Below are positions 16,550 to 23,968 of a stretch of 64,000 nt of DNA, piece after piece. Position 1 is the first letter of the stretch. Each line of letters begins with the position of its first letter. The translations under genes and the position numbers were made by a program. The notes under the pieces are model-generated. The model was not told the DNA's origin. It did no database searches and was given only the letters and a program-made list of their open reading frames with translations. Source of the stretch: Dyadobacter sp. CY312 (GTDB lineage Bacteria; Bacteroidota; Bacteroidia; Cytophagales; Spirosomataceae); the NCBI RefSeq assembly GCF_021390535.1, contig NZ_JAJUXG010000003.1, positions 558,001 through 622,000 of the forward strand, given 5' to 3'.

Positions 16550-17264
16550 TTGCTTTAAAATCGAAAGCGGTACCGATTGCTACAATGCTACCTGGTTTTT
16601 TACCTGAAACATTTTGTCCTTTCAGATAGAGGCTCTTTTCTCTTCCATGGTTATCTATTATTCTGAATTCCAGGATATAGGAGCCGATGTAAGAAGGGAT
16701 TGCTTCTATTTGCCGGTTAAAACCATCCCTGTCTTCGGGGTGAACATGTTTTGCCCAAAAATCAATATTCAAGCGTTGTTCTTTCAATTCTCCTGAGTCG
16801 TAACCCATTAGCCTGAACATCCCCTCACTCCACTCAACCTTTGCATGATCGGGGTTCCATATCCAGCCGCCGAATTGCATCGTTTTTTCTGCTTCTTTCC
16901 AAAGCAGATTACTGTAAGCCGGCATGAGGTTGGCGAAAGGCGGATCCTGCGTTTCGATGATTGAAACCAGCACAAGTTCGTCCGAGAGCCTTGACTCAGT
17001 TAGCTGACAAATTTTACCCGAATGGGAGAAATAAGCGGTTCTTTCTTTCTGGTTCGCGTCGTACTCATTTCCAAAAATACCTGAATATGTTGCTCCTACT
17101 GCCGGATTAAAACCAGTCAGCGTTTCCGAAGATGGATTGGCAAACACGCATTTATTTGCTTCATCGGGCGGCGTATTCTTTGCCTGACTAACAAAAACCA
17201 TGTAACCGGTTGACGAACCGGTTAATAGTTGATCCCACCCAAAAGATGTATGTTTAGTTTCCAA
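16533..17264 (-). CDS. PAS-domain protein, probably the separated 5' part of a PAS-kinase gene
   Basis: A 243-residue soluble protein with a degenerate PAS-like region at about 10-110 (CVFANPSSETLTGFNPAVG) and a clearer PAS_3-type domain at about 125-237 (GWIWNPDHAKVEWSEGMFRLMGY, then FWAKHVHPEDRD). The reading frame ends abruptly after IGTAFDFKANAGTA, where homologous PAS-kinases go on into a coiled linker and HisKA domain; that continuation is found in the next frame, in the gene at 15797-16549. Joined, the two would give about 488 residues. The gene lies 82 bp downstream of the sigma-54 activator and is probably transcribed with it. PAS domains sense small ligands, redox state or bind partner proteins. 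Confidence 0.78.
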   Translation of the reverse strand: METKHTSFGWDQLLTGSSTGYMVFVSQAKNTPPDEANKCVFANPSSETLTGFNPAVGATYSGIFGNEYDANQKERTAYFSHSGKICQLTESRLSDELVLVSIIETQDPPFANLMPAYSNLLWKEAEKTMQFGGWIWNPDHAKVEWSEGMFRLMGYDSGELKEQRLNIDFWAKHVHPEDRDGFNRQIEAIPSYIGSYILEFRIIDNHGREKSLYLKGQNVSGKKPGSIVAIGTAFDFKANAGTA

Positions 17265-17346
17265 ATCAGTGTTTATTTGTTGGCAAAGCGGTAAAAGCGC
17301 TTGTCTCAGAAGACCGGCGCATTTTCACTGAAACCGGCACTGACTA

Positions 17347-18795
17347 TTAAATATCAAACTGCTTCATTTTGTTGTAAAGCGTTTTTCTGTCGATATTCAG
17401 TAGACGTGCAGCTTTGCTTTTATTGAAATTCACATCGCGTAATACCTGCATAATCATATCATACTCAGCCTCGTTCGCTACTGTTTTCAGGCTGGGTTTT
17501 GAATCTTCACCCTCAGCCTCCACAGGTGCAGGAGTGGCATTCAGGATTGAAACAACCGGTTCGTCGTCCAGATCTTTCAGTTTCCTGTAATTGACAATTT
17601 CAAAGGGAAGTGCTTTTTCCTCAATTAAATCTCCGTCTGACAACAGCGTAGAGCGTTTGATCACATTTTTCAGCTCACGAAGGTTTCCGGGCCATGAATA
17701 GTTAAGAAAATCATCCACAACTTCTTCCGAAAAGCCCTGAACATTTTTATTCAGCTCCACATTCGTCGATTGCAGGAATGTATTTGCAAATAACATCAGG
17801 TCATCCTTACGATTTCGCAAGGCAGGAACTTCAATCGTAAATTCATTAAAACGATAGTAAAGATCTTCTCTGAACTTCCCGTTTTTAGCTGAATCCAGCA
17901 GCCTTTCGTTACTGGCTACAATGATACGTACATCCAGATCTATCTCTTTCGATCCCCCTATACGTCTCATCTTACGTTCCTGCACTACCCGTAAAAGTGC
18001 TACCTGTATTTCGTAGGAAAGATTGGAAACTTCATCAAGAAAGAGGGTACCACCATTAGCCATTTCAAAATGGCCTATCTTGGTCTGCAAAGCACCTGTG
18101 AATGATCCCTTTTCGTGACCAAACAGCTCACTTCCTGCGAGTTCTTTGGAAATAGCTCCGCAGTCCATCGCTACAAAAGGCATATCCTTTCTCTTCGACC
18201 TGTTATGTATTTCCTGTGCAATTGCCTCCTTACCCGAGCCACTTTCTCCGTAAATAATTACGCTGAAATTGGTAGGTGCAACCAGATCCACCTGTTTGAA
18301 AAGGTTATCGGCAATGTCGCTCTGCCCCATTACGTAACCTGCTTTGGACTTAGAGTAACCCCTTTTAGCTGGTTTGGTAACTGCGTCCGTCACTTCCGAT
18401 GCAACATATTGCTGCTGATCATTCTGTGCGTTTTCGGCATCGGCTATCGCTTTTTTAACGGTAACCAATATCTCGTCAGGAAAAAGAGGCTTGGTGATGT
18501 AGTCATAAGCTCCCAGCTTCATCACGTTCACCGCAATTTTTATGTCGGAGTAGCCTGTAATGATCAGCACAGGAACGTTGGGTCTCTTCGATTTTATCGC
18601 AGTAAGCAATTCGGTTCCTGTAATATCACCAAGTCTGAAATCAGTCATTACCAGATCGGGAGAAACCGATTCAATCAAAGCCAAACCGTCTTTACCGTTC
18701 TGGGCTGTTTCGACTATAAAATCATTTTTGGACAAAAATCTTTTCAACAGGAAGCAAATGTCCGCCTCGTCATCAACAACAACAATTTTTTTCAT
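17347..18795 (-). CDS. NtrC-family sigma-54-dependent response regulator
   Basis: The 482-residue protein has a receiver domain (1-120; D52 phospho-acceptor in MTDFRLGD, K102), an AAA+ domain (about 155-385) with Walker A GESGSGKE at 183-190, the sigma-54 contact loop GSFTGA at 230-235 and Walker B GGTLFLDEV, and a Fis-type helix-turn-helix at the C-terminus (NKSKAARLLNIDRKTLYNKM). The contact loop carries Ser in place of the Ala of canonical GAFTGA, a variant found in some active family members. It should bind upstream enhancer sites and use ATP to open sigma-54 promoters. rpoN lies 26 bp upstream on the same strand, so activator and sigma factor are probably co-expressed. Confidence 0.95.
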   Translation of the reverse strand: MKKIVVVDDEADICFLLKRFLSKNDFIVETAQNGKDGLALIESVSPDLVMTDFRLGDITGTELLTAIKSKRPNVPVLIITGYSDIKIAVNVMKLGAYDYITKPLFPDEILVTVKKAIADAENAQNDQQQYVASEVTDAVTKPAKRGYSKSKAGYVMGQSDIADNLFKQVDLVAPTNFSVIIYGESGSGKEAIAQEIHNRSKRKDMPFVAMDCGAISKELAGSELFGHEKGSFTGALQTKIGHFEMANGGTLFLDEVSNLSYEIQVALLRVVQERKMRRIGGSKEIDLDVRIIVASNERLLDSAKNGKFREDLYYRFNEFTIEVPALRNRKDDLMLFANTFLQSTNVELNKNVQGFSEEVVDDFLNYSWPGNLRELKNVIKRSTLLSDGDLIEEKALPFEIVNYRKLKDLDDEPVVSILNATPAPVEAEGEDSKPSLKTVANEAEYDMIMQVLRDVNFNKSKAARLLNIDRKTLYNKMKQFDI

Positions 18796-18821
18796 GCCAG
18801 ATTAAAGGGCTTTGTTTTACA

Positions 18822-20273
18822 TTAAATGGTTACTCTTAGTCTTGCCGTAGGAATATTGAGCTGCTCACGATATTTTGCCACTGTACGACGCGCCACAGAA
18901 TACCCTTTTTCTGAAAGCAGATCCGTAATTTGCTGATCGTTGTAAGGATGTCTTTTATCCTCTGCCTCAGTTATTTCACGAATGGCTTCCTGAATTTCAC
19001 GGTTAGAAACCTCCGTTCCGTCCTCATTTGTAACACCTTCTGTAAACAGGTCTTTCAGTAACACAATTCCAAATGGTGTTTGGACATACTTATTGGTGGT
19101 GACTCTGGAAACCGTAGAAATATCCATATTGATGATTTCAGCAACATCTTTAAGAATCATCGGACGAAGCTTTTTGATATCGCCGGTCTGGAAATAATCA
19201 TATTGCAGTTTCACTATTGCCCTCAGCGTATTCAGCATCGTATTTTCTCTCTGCTTAATAGCATCGATGAACCATTTTGCCGAATTCATTTTGTTTTTCA
19301 GAAACTGATTGGTCGCCTTGTCATTTTTCTGGTCAGCCATTTGGGTAAATAGCTTATTGAGTTTTAAAGCAGGACTGTTACCCCAGGTCAGTTGCACTTC
19401 TATCTCACCGTCTTCCGTATACCTCAGCATGAAATCAGGCTTGATACTCTCGTTCACCAGGGTATCATTACGTAATCCGGACGCTGGTTTTGGATTTAAA
19501 GTGGTAATGAGCTGAATCGCTTTTTTCAAAGACTCTTCATCCAGGTTAAGCACCCGCATGATCTTGTCATAGTTTCGGGAACCGAGTTCGTCAAACGTAT
19601 CCGTTACAATGCGGCATGCCGATTTCCACACATCATCCTGATTGTCCAACCTGCCCAACTGTATCTGAAGACATTCCCTAAGGTCACGTGCTGCAATACC
19701 CGGCGGATCCAGCTGTTGAATCACTCTCAGCATTTGCGCTACTTCCTCGCCATCGATAAACATGCTGTTGGCAAAAGAAATATCATCCGCGATGACATCA
19801 CTTTCACGTCTGAGAAAACCGTCTTCGTCGAGAGAATCCAGCACAAAATCGGCTATAAGTTGCTGTCTATCATCAAGTCGCAGGAAATGAACCTGCTGCT
19901 TTAAATCATCGCGAAAGCCAATAGACTCAACCATTGGCCTGGTATACAGCTCATTATCAGGAGACTGATTATTAGCATAAGTTTTGTAATCGGGTATATC
20001 ATCATCTCTGAACTCATCCCAATCATAATAGTCCTGGACATTGCCGGAGTCATCGTCGCCCGTTCCGGCGGAATCTACCGGATCGGCAAATTCTTCTGCC
20101 GTTTCCTCATTCGAATTTTCTTCCTTGCCTTCTTCCAGAACAGGATTTTCTTCCAGCTCTTCCTTAATTCTCTGCTCCAATTCCATTGTAGTCAAATGCA
20201 AAAGGTTAAGCATTTGAATCTGCAATGGTGAATATTTCAGGGTCTGTCTTTGCGTCTGCGTCTGTCTTTGCAT
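18822..20273 (-). CDS. rpoN: RNA polymerase sigma-54 factor
   Basis: All regions of a sigma-54 factor are present in 483 residues: a glutamine-rich region I (QTLKYSPLQIQMLNLLHLTT), an acidic linker (about 45-95), the core-binding domain, the helix-turn-helix region and the RpoN box ARRTVAKYRE at 461-470 near the C-terminus. The length is typical. The protein directs RNA polymerase to -24/-12 promoters, which need an activator such as the one encoded immediately downstream. It heads the leftward gene series ending at 14337. In the 268-bp gap upstream I find no exact TAnnTTTG promoter. Confidence 0.97.
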   Translation of the reverse strand: MQRQTQTQRQTLKYSPLQIQMLNLLHLTTMELEQRIKEELEENPVLEEGKEENSNEETAEEFADPVDSAGTGDDDSGNVQDYYDWDEFRDDDIPDYKTYANNQSPDNELYTRPMVESIGFRDDLKQQVHFLRLDDRQQLIADFVLDSLDEDGFLRRESDVIADDISFANSMFIDGEEVAQMLRVIQQLDPPGIAARDLRECLQIQLGRLDNQDDVWKSACRIVTDTFDELGSRNYDKIMRVLNLDEESLKKAIQLITTLNPKPASGLRNDTLVNESIKPDFMLRYTEDGEIEVQLTWGNSPALKLNKLFTQMADQKNDKATNQFLKNKMNSAKWFIDAIKQRENTMLNTLRAIVKLQYDYFQTGDIKKLRPMILKDVAEIINMDISTVSRVTTNKYVQTPFGIVLLKDLFTEGVTNEDGTEVSNREIQEAIREITEAEDKRHPYNDQQITDLLSEKGYSVARRTVAKYREQLNIPTARLRVTI

Positions 20274-20541
20274 AATGCAATCAAGGGTAAAATTATAATT
20301 CTCCTAATCGATCAATCTAAACTCTTAGCGTGTATATGGTATGTAACGATGGTTTATCCCAAAAATGTTTGCAAGATAAGAGTCGATATTCTATGATTTA
20401 AATTTACTACTCTTTATCTTATCAATCTCAAAGGGAATCTGTTTTTGTCTAACATTGCGTAGTTATTTCCACAGTCTGAGTATTTAAATTCAGAATACTG
20501 ATCAAACCCCTCTTAACAAAATCTGTTTACAGACAACGTCA

Positions 20542-21969
20542 ATGCGCTTATTAAGATCGATAACTGAACAAAAACTTTCCTGGCTTGTCCGGTTTCTGCT
20601 TGGCACGTCTTTACTGTTAATTATTGGACTGTCATATAGTTACCACACCATAAACAAACAACTTCTCTATTTCTCCGAAAAAGTAAGTCATACCCAGAGG
20701 GTAATTACTGCTTTAAAAGAGACATCATCGGGACTATACGAAATAACATTTCTGACAAATAGCTTTTTGTTTTTGCGAGATACCACATACATAAACAAAT
20801 CTCTTGCCGCGATTGCTTCATTTCCCGAAATCACTTACAAGCTTGACACGCTGGTATCCGACAACGCGGTGCAGAAACGGCGGATCAGGATGCTGCACCG
20901 GAACCTGGAAGTTTTTTATACACAGTCTGCCGTGCTATTGAAACCAGATGTGATCGCACTGAACCCGATCTCGTTTTACGCATCATATACAAGTTTAGGA
21001 AATGAGACTACTTCTATCCGCAAGCTCATTTCAGAAATGACAGACACTGAAACTATGTTGCTGCAAAGCAGAATCCAGAGCAAGGAAATTTACAGCAAGC
21101 AGATCTTTCGTTATAACTGGCTCATTCTGCTGGTAACGGTCGTGTTTCTTTCAACTGCTTTTGTTTTACTTGACCGTGAACTCGTTCGTAATAAAATGTA
21201 CCGGGTTGATCTGGAAAATAAAATCGAAAATCTGAACCGATCCAACGCCGAACTCGAACAATTCGCCTACGTTGCGTCTCACGACATGAAGGAGCCGTTG
21301 CGCAAGATCAGATCTTTCGCCGACCGAACACTCATCAAATACGGCAAGGATCTGCCAGACGATGTGAATCAGATGATGATCAAGATAGACAACTCTTCTC
21401 AGCGTATGCAGTTGCTGATTACAGATCTGCTGTCTTTTTCAAGAACGGTAAATACCGGAACGACCCCAAAAAGTATCAGTTTAAATATTCCATTTGCGGA
21501 AGCCAGAGCCAATCTGTCGGAAATAATTAGTGAAAGCAACGCAATTATTCACTGCGAACCCTTACCAACAGTTGAAGTTTACCCAAGCCAGATGGTACAG
21601 CTGTTTCAAAATCTATTGGCGAATTCCATCAAATATCACAAGGAAAACCAAAGTCCGGTTATTCATATAAGATATAAGCTGGTGAGTGGAGAGGTAATTC
21701 CAAATGTACAACCGGCCCACAGGGACATTCGGTTTCATAAAATCGAGGTGATCGACAATGGTATTGGCTTTGACAAAAAATTCGCCGAAAAAATCTTCGT
21801 AATCTTTCAAAGACTGCACGATCGCAGCAAGTTTGAGGGAACAGGGATTGGACTCGCGATATGCAAACGAGTTGTTTCCAACCATAATGGTTATATTTTT
21901 GCAGAAAGTATGGAAGGCAAGGGAGCTAGCTTACATGTGTATTTACCGTTGGAATCACTTTTAACTTAG
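20542..21969 (+). CDS. Membrane histidine kinase with CHASE3-like sensor region
   Basis: The 475-residue protein has membrane segments at about 13-31 and 191-210. Between them is a helical extracytoplasmic region of about 160 residues whose pattern (TALKETSSGLYEITFLTNSFLFLRD) is like CHASE3 domains. A coiled linker leads to H247 in YVASHDMKEPLRKI, N box NLLANSIKYHKE, G1 DNGIGF and G2 GTGIGLAICKRV. It is divergent from rpoN and followed after 54 bp by a single-domain response regulator, the usual arrangement of a phosphorelay pair. Its linker and kinase core are close to those of the split kinase at 15797-16549, which suggests duplication. Confidence 0.9.
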   Translation: MRLLRSITEQKLSWLVRFLLGTSLLLIIGLSYSYHTINKQLLYFSEKVSHTQRVITALKETSSGLYEITFLTNSFLFLRDTTYINKSLAAIASFPEITYKLDTLVSDNAVQKRRIRMLHRNLEVFYTQSAVLLKPDVIALNPISFYASYTSLGNETTSIRKLISEMTDTETMLLQSRIQSKEIYSKQIFRYNWLILLVTVVFLSTAFVLLDRELVRNKMYRVDLENKIENLNRSNAELEQFAYVASHDMKEPLRKIRSFADRTLIKYGKDLPDDVNQMMIKIDNSSQRMQLLITDLLSFSRTVNTGTTPKSISLNIPFAEARANLSEIISESNAIIHCEPLPTVEVYPSQMVQLFQNLLANSIKYHKENQSPVIHIRYKLVSGEVIPNVQPAHRDIRFHKIEVIDNGIGFDKKFAEKIFVIFQRLHDRSKFEGTGIGLAICKRVVSNHNGYIFAESMEGKGASLHVYLPLESLLT

Positions 21970-22023
21970 TAATCTGCTACTAAAAACCCGACTTTATCAA
22001 CCTAAAAAAATATCGTCAAAATT

Positions 22024-22440
22024 ATGAGTACCCGGCAAATCCTGATGGCTGACGATGACGCCGATGATCGTTTTTTGGTTCAGGCTGCGTTTGAAGATAA
22101 TAACATACCCAATCCGGTAGTTTTTTTTGAGGATGGTGAACAATTGATCAACCATCTTTCTAAAAATGATCTGAATGATAATCCGTTACTTATACTTTTA
22201 GATCTTAACATGCCTAAAAGAGACGGAAGGGAGGTGTTGAAATTACTACGGAGTAACAAAGTGTGGAACGCAATCCCAATCATTATATTTAGTACTTCCA
22301 ACGCGCCGGACGATGTCAATGCGGCTTATCAGTTAGGCGCTAATTGTTATATCATTAAGCCTTCCAGTTATGAAGGACTTAAAGAAGCAGTTCTTAATAT
22401 TCAGAAATTCTGGCTGAATACAGCAACACTGCCGGTTTGA
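22024..22440 (+). CDS. Single-domain response regulator (Rcp1-like)
   Basis: The 138-residue protein is a receiver domain only: acidic cluster DDDADD at 10-15, phospho-acceptor D60 in ILLDLNMPKRDG and K112 in IIKPSS. It has no output domain. The long insertion between the acidic cluster and D60 is typical of the Rcp1-type receivers encoded beside bacteriophytochrome- or SHDxxEP-type kinases. It lies 54 bp after the kinase at 20542 and is probably its phosphate acceptor, passing the signal on by protein contact or phosphorelay. The stop codon lies within the loop of the terminator hairpin. Confidence 0.92.
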   Translation: MSTRQILMADDDADDRFLVQAAFEDNNIPNPVVFFEDGEQLINHLSKNDLNDNPLLILLDLNMPKRDGREVLKLLRSNKVWNAIPIIIFSTSNAPDDVNAAYQLGANCYIIKPSSYEGLKEAVLNIQKFWLNTATLPV

Positions 22441-22455
22441 AGCCGGCAGTGTTGC
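22423..22455. terminator. Hairpin between convergent genes
   Basis: GCAACACTGCCGG (22423-22435) and CCGGCAGTGTTGC (22443-22455) form a perfect 13-bp stem with a 7-base loop. It covers the end of the response regulator gene and lies 2 bp before the stop of the convergent gene at 22458. There is no long T-tract, so termination strength is uncertain. Confidence 0.7.
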
Positions 22456-22457
22456 CC

Positions 22458-22775
22458 TTAGTATTCCGGTGTTTCGGTATCCTCATCGGTCACCTTCTTC
22501 ACCCAGCGAAGTCCTTTCAGTAATATCTCCCTGCCACCATCGACTCCGTGCTTCATAATCACCTTCTCGGCAATATAAGGAGCCACGAAATTAAGCGGAA
22601 CAGGTAGTCTTTTCAGTACCGTTTTGGCTAAAACAGCACCCAAGCCCAATTCCAGCCCCTTTCCAACAGCACCTTCCGGTCCAGCGGTAAGCAGGCTCCT
22701 GACATATCCTGTCGCAGCACCCAAGCCCGATCTGGCGCCTGAGAGATTATTTTCTTCCTGACCTTCGGTCTTCAT
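22458..22775 (-). CDS. Small protein of unknown function, possibly membrane-associated
   Basis: A 105-residue product with a polar N-terminus, a glycine/alanine-rich stretch from about 17 to 55 (GLELGLGAVLAKTVLKRLPVP) and a hydrophobic run LNFVAPYIAEKVI, ending in acidic residues. I do not recognise a family. It lies 32 bp downstream of the YtxH-like gene on the same strand, so the two are probably one operon, which suggests a shared role in envelope stress or cell surface maintenance. Confidence 0.7.
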   Translation of the reverse strand: MKTEGQEENNLSGARSGLGAATGYVRSLLTAGPEGAVGKGLELGLGAVLAKTVLKRLPVPLNFVAPYIAEKVIMKHGVDGGREILLKGLRWVKKVTDEDTETPEY

Positions 22776-22807
22776 AGTTTGATGTTACTGATGATGTGCT
22801 TCAACTA

Positions 22808-23101
22808 TTAGTTATATTTGTTAATCTCCTCGTTAGCTTTATCAGCGTACTCTTCCGCAGTATCGATCGCTTCATCCTTATACTGCTCACCCTTCGCTTT
22901 AAGTTCCTCCGCAGTCTGCGCTGCCTTGTGTTTGCTTCTTTCCAACGCCTCGATCAAATCACCTGCAAGGCTATTCGTCTTTTTCTTTATTTTTTTTCTT
23001 GTCTTATTTCCTTCATCAGGTGCGAAAAGTAAACCTATTACTGCACCAACAGCCGCAGCCGTAACTATTCCCCAAAATGCTTTATTACCATTACTTGCCA
23101 T
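22808..23101 (-). CDS. YtxH-domain protein
   Basis: The 97-residue protein has a single membrane segment at about 8-27 (FWGIVTAAAVGAVIGLLFAP) followed by a highly charged helical tail with KTRKKIKKK and repeated Ala-Glu-Glu patterns, the usual layout of YtxH-like proteins. Relatives in Bacillus are general-stress proteins and in Bacteroidota they are common small membrane proteins of unknown mechanism. It is followed by the small gene at 22458. The upstream gap is long (379 bp to the next start) and holds a 12-bp palindrome but no exact TAnnTTTG promoter. Confidence 0.85.
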   Translation of the reverse strand: MASNGNKAFWGIVTAAAVGAVIGLLFAPDEGNKTRKKIKKKTNSLAGDLIEALERSKHKAAQTAEELKAKGEQYKDEAIDTAEEYADKANEEINKYN

Positions 23102-23480
23102 GTCTCTGAATTTTAAAGTTCACATTGTTTACAATTACATTACAAAAAAACACGTACCAGAAAACAAACCCAAATTAATAGTCTGATAATCAAAATACTA
23201 ACAAACAATACTACTATTGAAACTGTAACGCACAATTGTGCTCGCTCCCCTTTTTGTACCAGTTATACCCCTTTTACCAACAAAAGCTCTCCTTTTTTAT
23301 TGAGAAAACCAATCAACCTGACTTACAAGATTAAGTTATCGTCAGTGATGCCCTATTTTCAATTTACTAATGCATGTAGATTAAGAGACATTTCAATGGC
23401 AAGGTTGTTTTATTTGGGTTTGTATGTTTCCATCTTTAAACAAGATCCCTCATATAAATCAAGTAATTTTTAATGCTGCC
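23102..23480. other. Gene-free gap with a 12-bp palindrome
   Basis: This 379-bp AT-rich stretch separates the YtxH-like gene from the divergent orphan response regulator. GCACAATTGTGC at 23230-23241 is a perfect palindrome and could be an operator. TGGCAAGGTTG at 23397 resembles half of a sigma-54 promoter but lacks the -12 GC. I see no other feature. Confidence 0.4.
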
Positions 23481-23855
23481 ATGAATATTGTAATAATTGA
23501 GGATGAGAGGGATTTAGGACTACTAATGCGCAATTTTCTTGAAAGGCAATTAAATTCCGACATAAAGTCAAACATCAAACTATTTACTTCATTATCAGAA
23601 GGAATCGATTGCATCAGGCAATTGAAACCAGACTGGATATTCCTTGACAACAACCTACCCGATGGAAAAGGAATAAATGAAATAGAAAATATCAAAAACT
23701 TCGAGACCAATAAAAGCAATACAAGGATTGTGATGATGAGCGCCATGACCAACCTTCGGGAGGAGGCTTTCAGGAAAGGGGCTGACTATTTTCTGGACAA
23801 ACCGATCAGTTTTGTAGAGGTTCAAAACCTTTTTACCCGGTCAAGCCAAAGCTGA
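23481..23855 (+). CDS. Orphan single-domain response regulator
   Basis: The receiver starts naturally at 23481 (MNIVIIEDERDLG); an upstream ATG at 23424 would add 19 residues unlike any receiver N-terminus. The resulting 124-residue protein has acidic E7/D8, phospho-acceptor D56 in FLDNNLPDG, and K107 in LDKPIS. There is no output domain and no adjacent kinase gene, so it would have to take phosphate from a kinase encoded elsewhere, possibly one in the signalling island just upstream. It converges with the large TPR gene, and 113 bp separate the stops without a clear hairpin. Confidence 0.85.
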   Translation: MNIVIIEDERDLGLLMRNFLERQLNSDIKSNIKLFTSLSEGIDCIRQLKPDWIFLDNNLPDGKGINEIENIKNFETNKSNTRIVMMSAMTNLREEAFRKGADYFLDKPISFVEVQNLFTRSSQS

Positions 23856-23968
23856 TTAACGCAGTCCTGGACAGGAAATCCCAAAAAAGGGAAAAATATC
23901 AGCACTGGACGCAGGTTTCGCAGGTATACGTGGAATATATTTCACAACATCAAGTTTTAGCTTCTCTT

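Noticed and set aside
16554-16560. T TTT AAA heptamer as a programmed -1 frameshift joining PAS and kinase
   Set aside because: A -1 shift there does not enter the kinase frame; a +1 shift would be needed. A simple one-base insertion or coupled re-initiation explains the overlap better.
23397-23410. TGGCAAGGTTG as a sigma-54 promoter for the orphan receiver
   Set aside because: The -24 half looks right, but the GC expected ten bases after the GG is absent.
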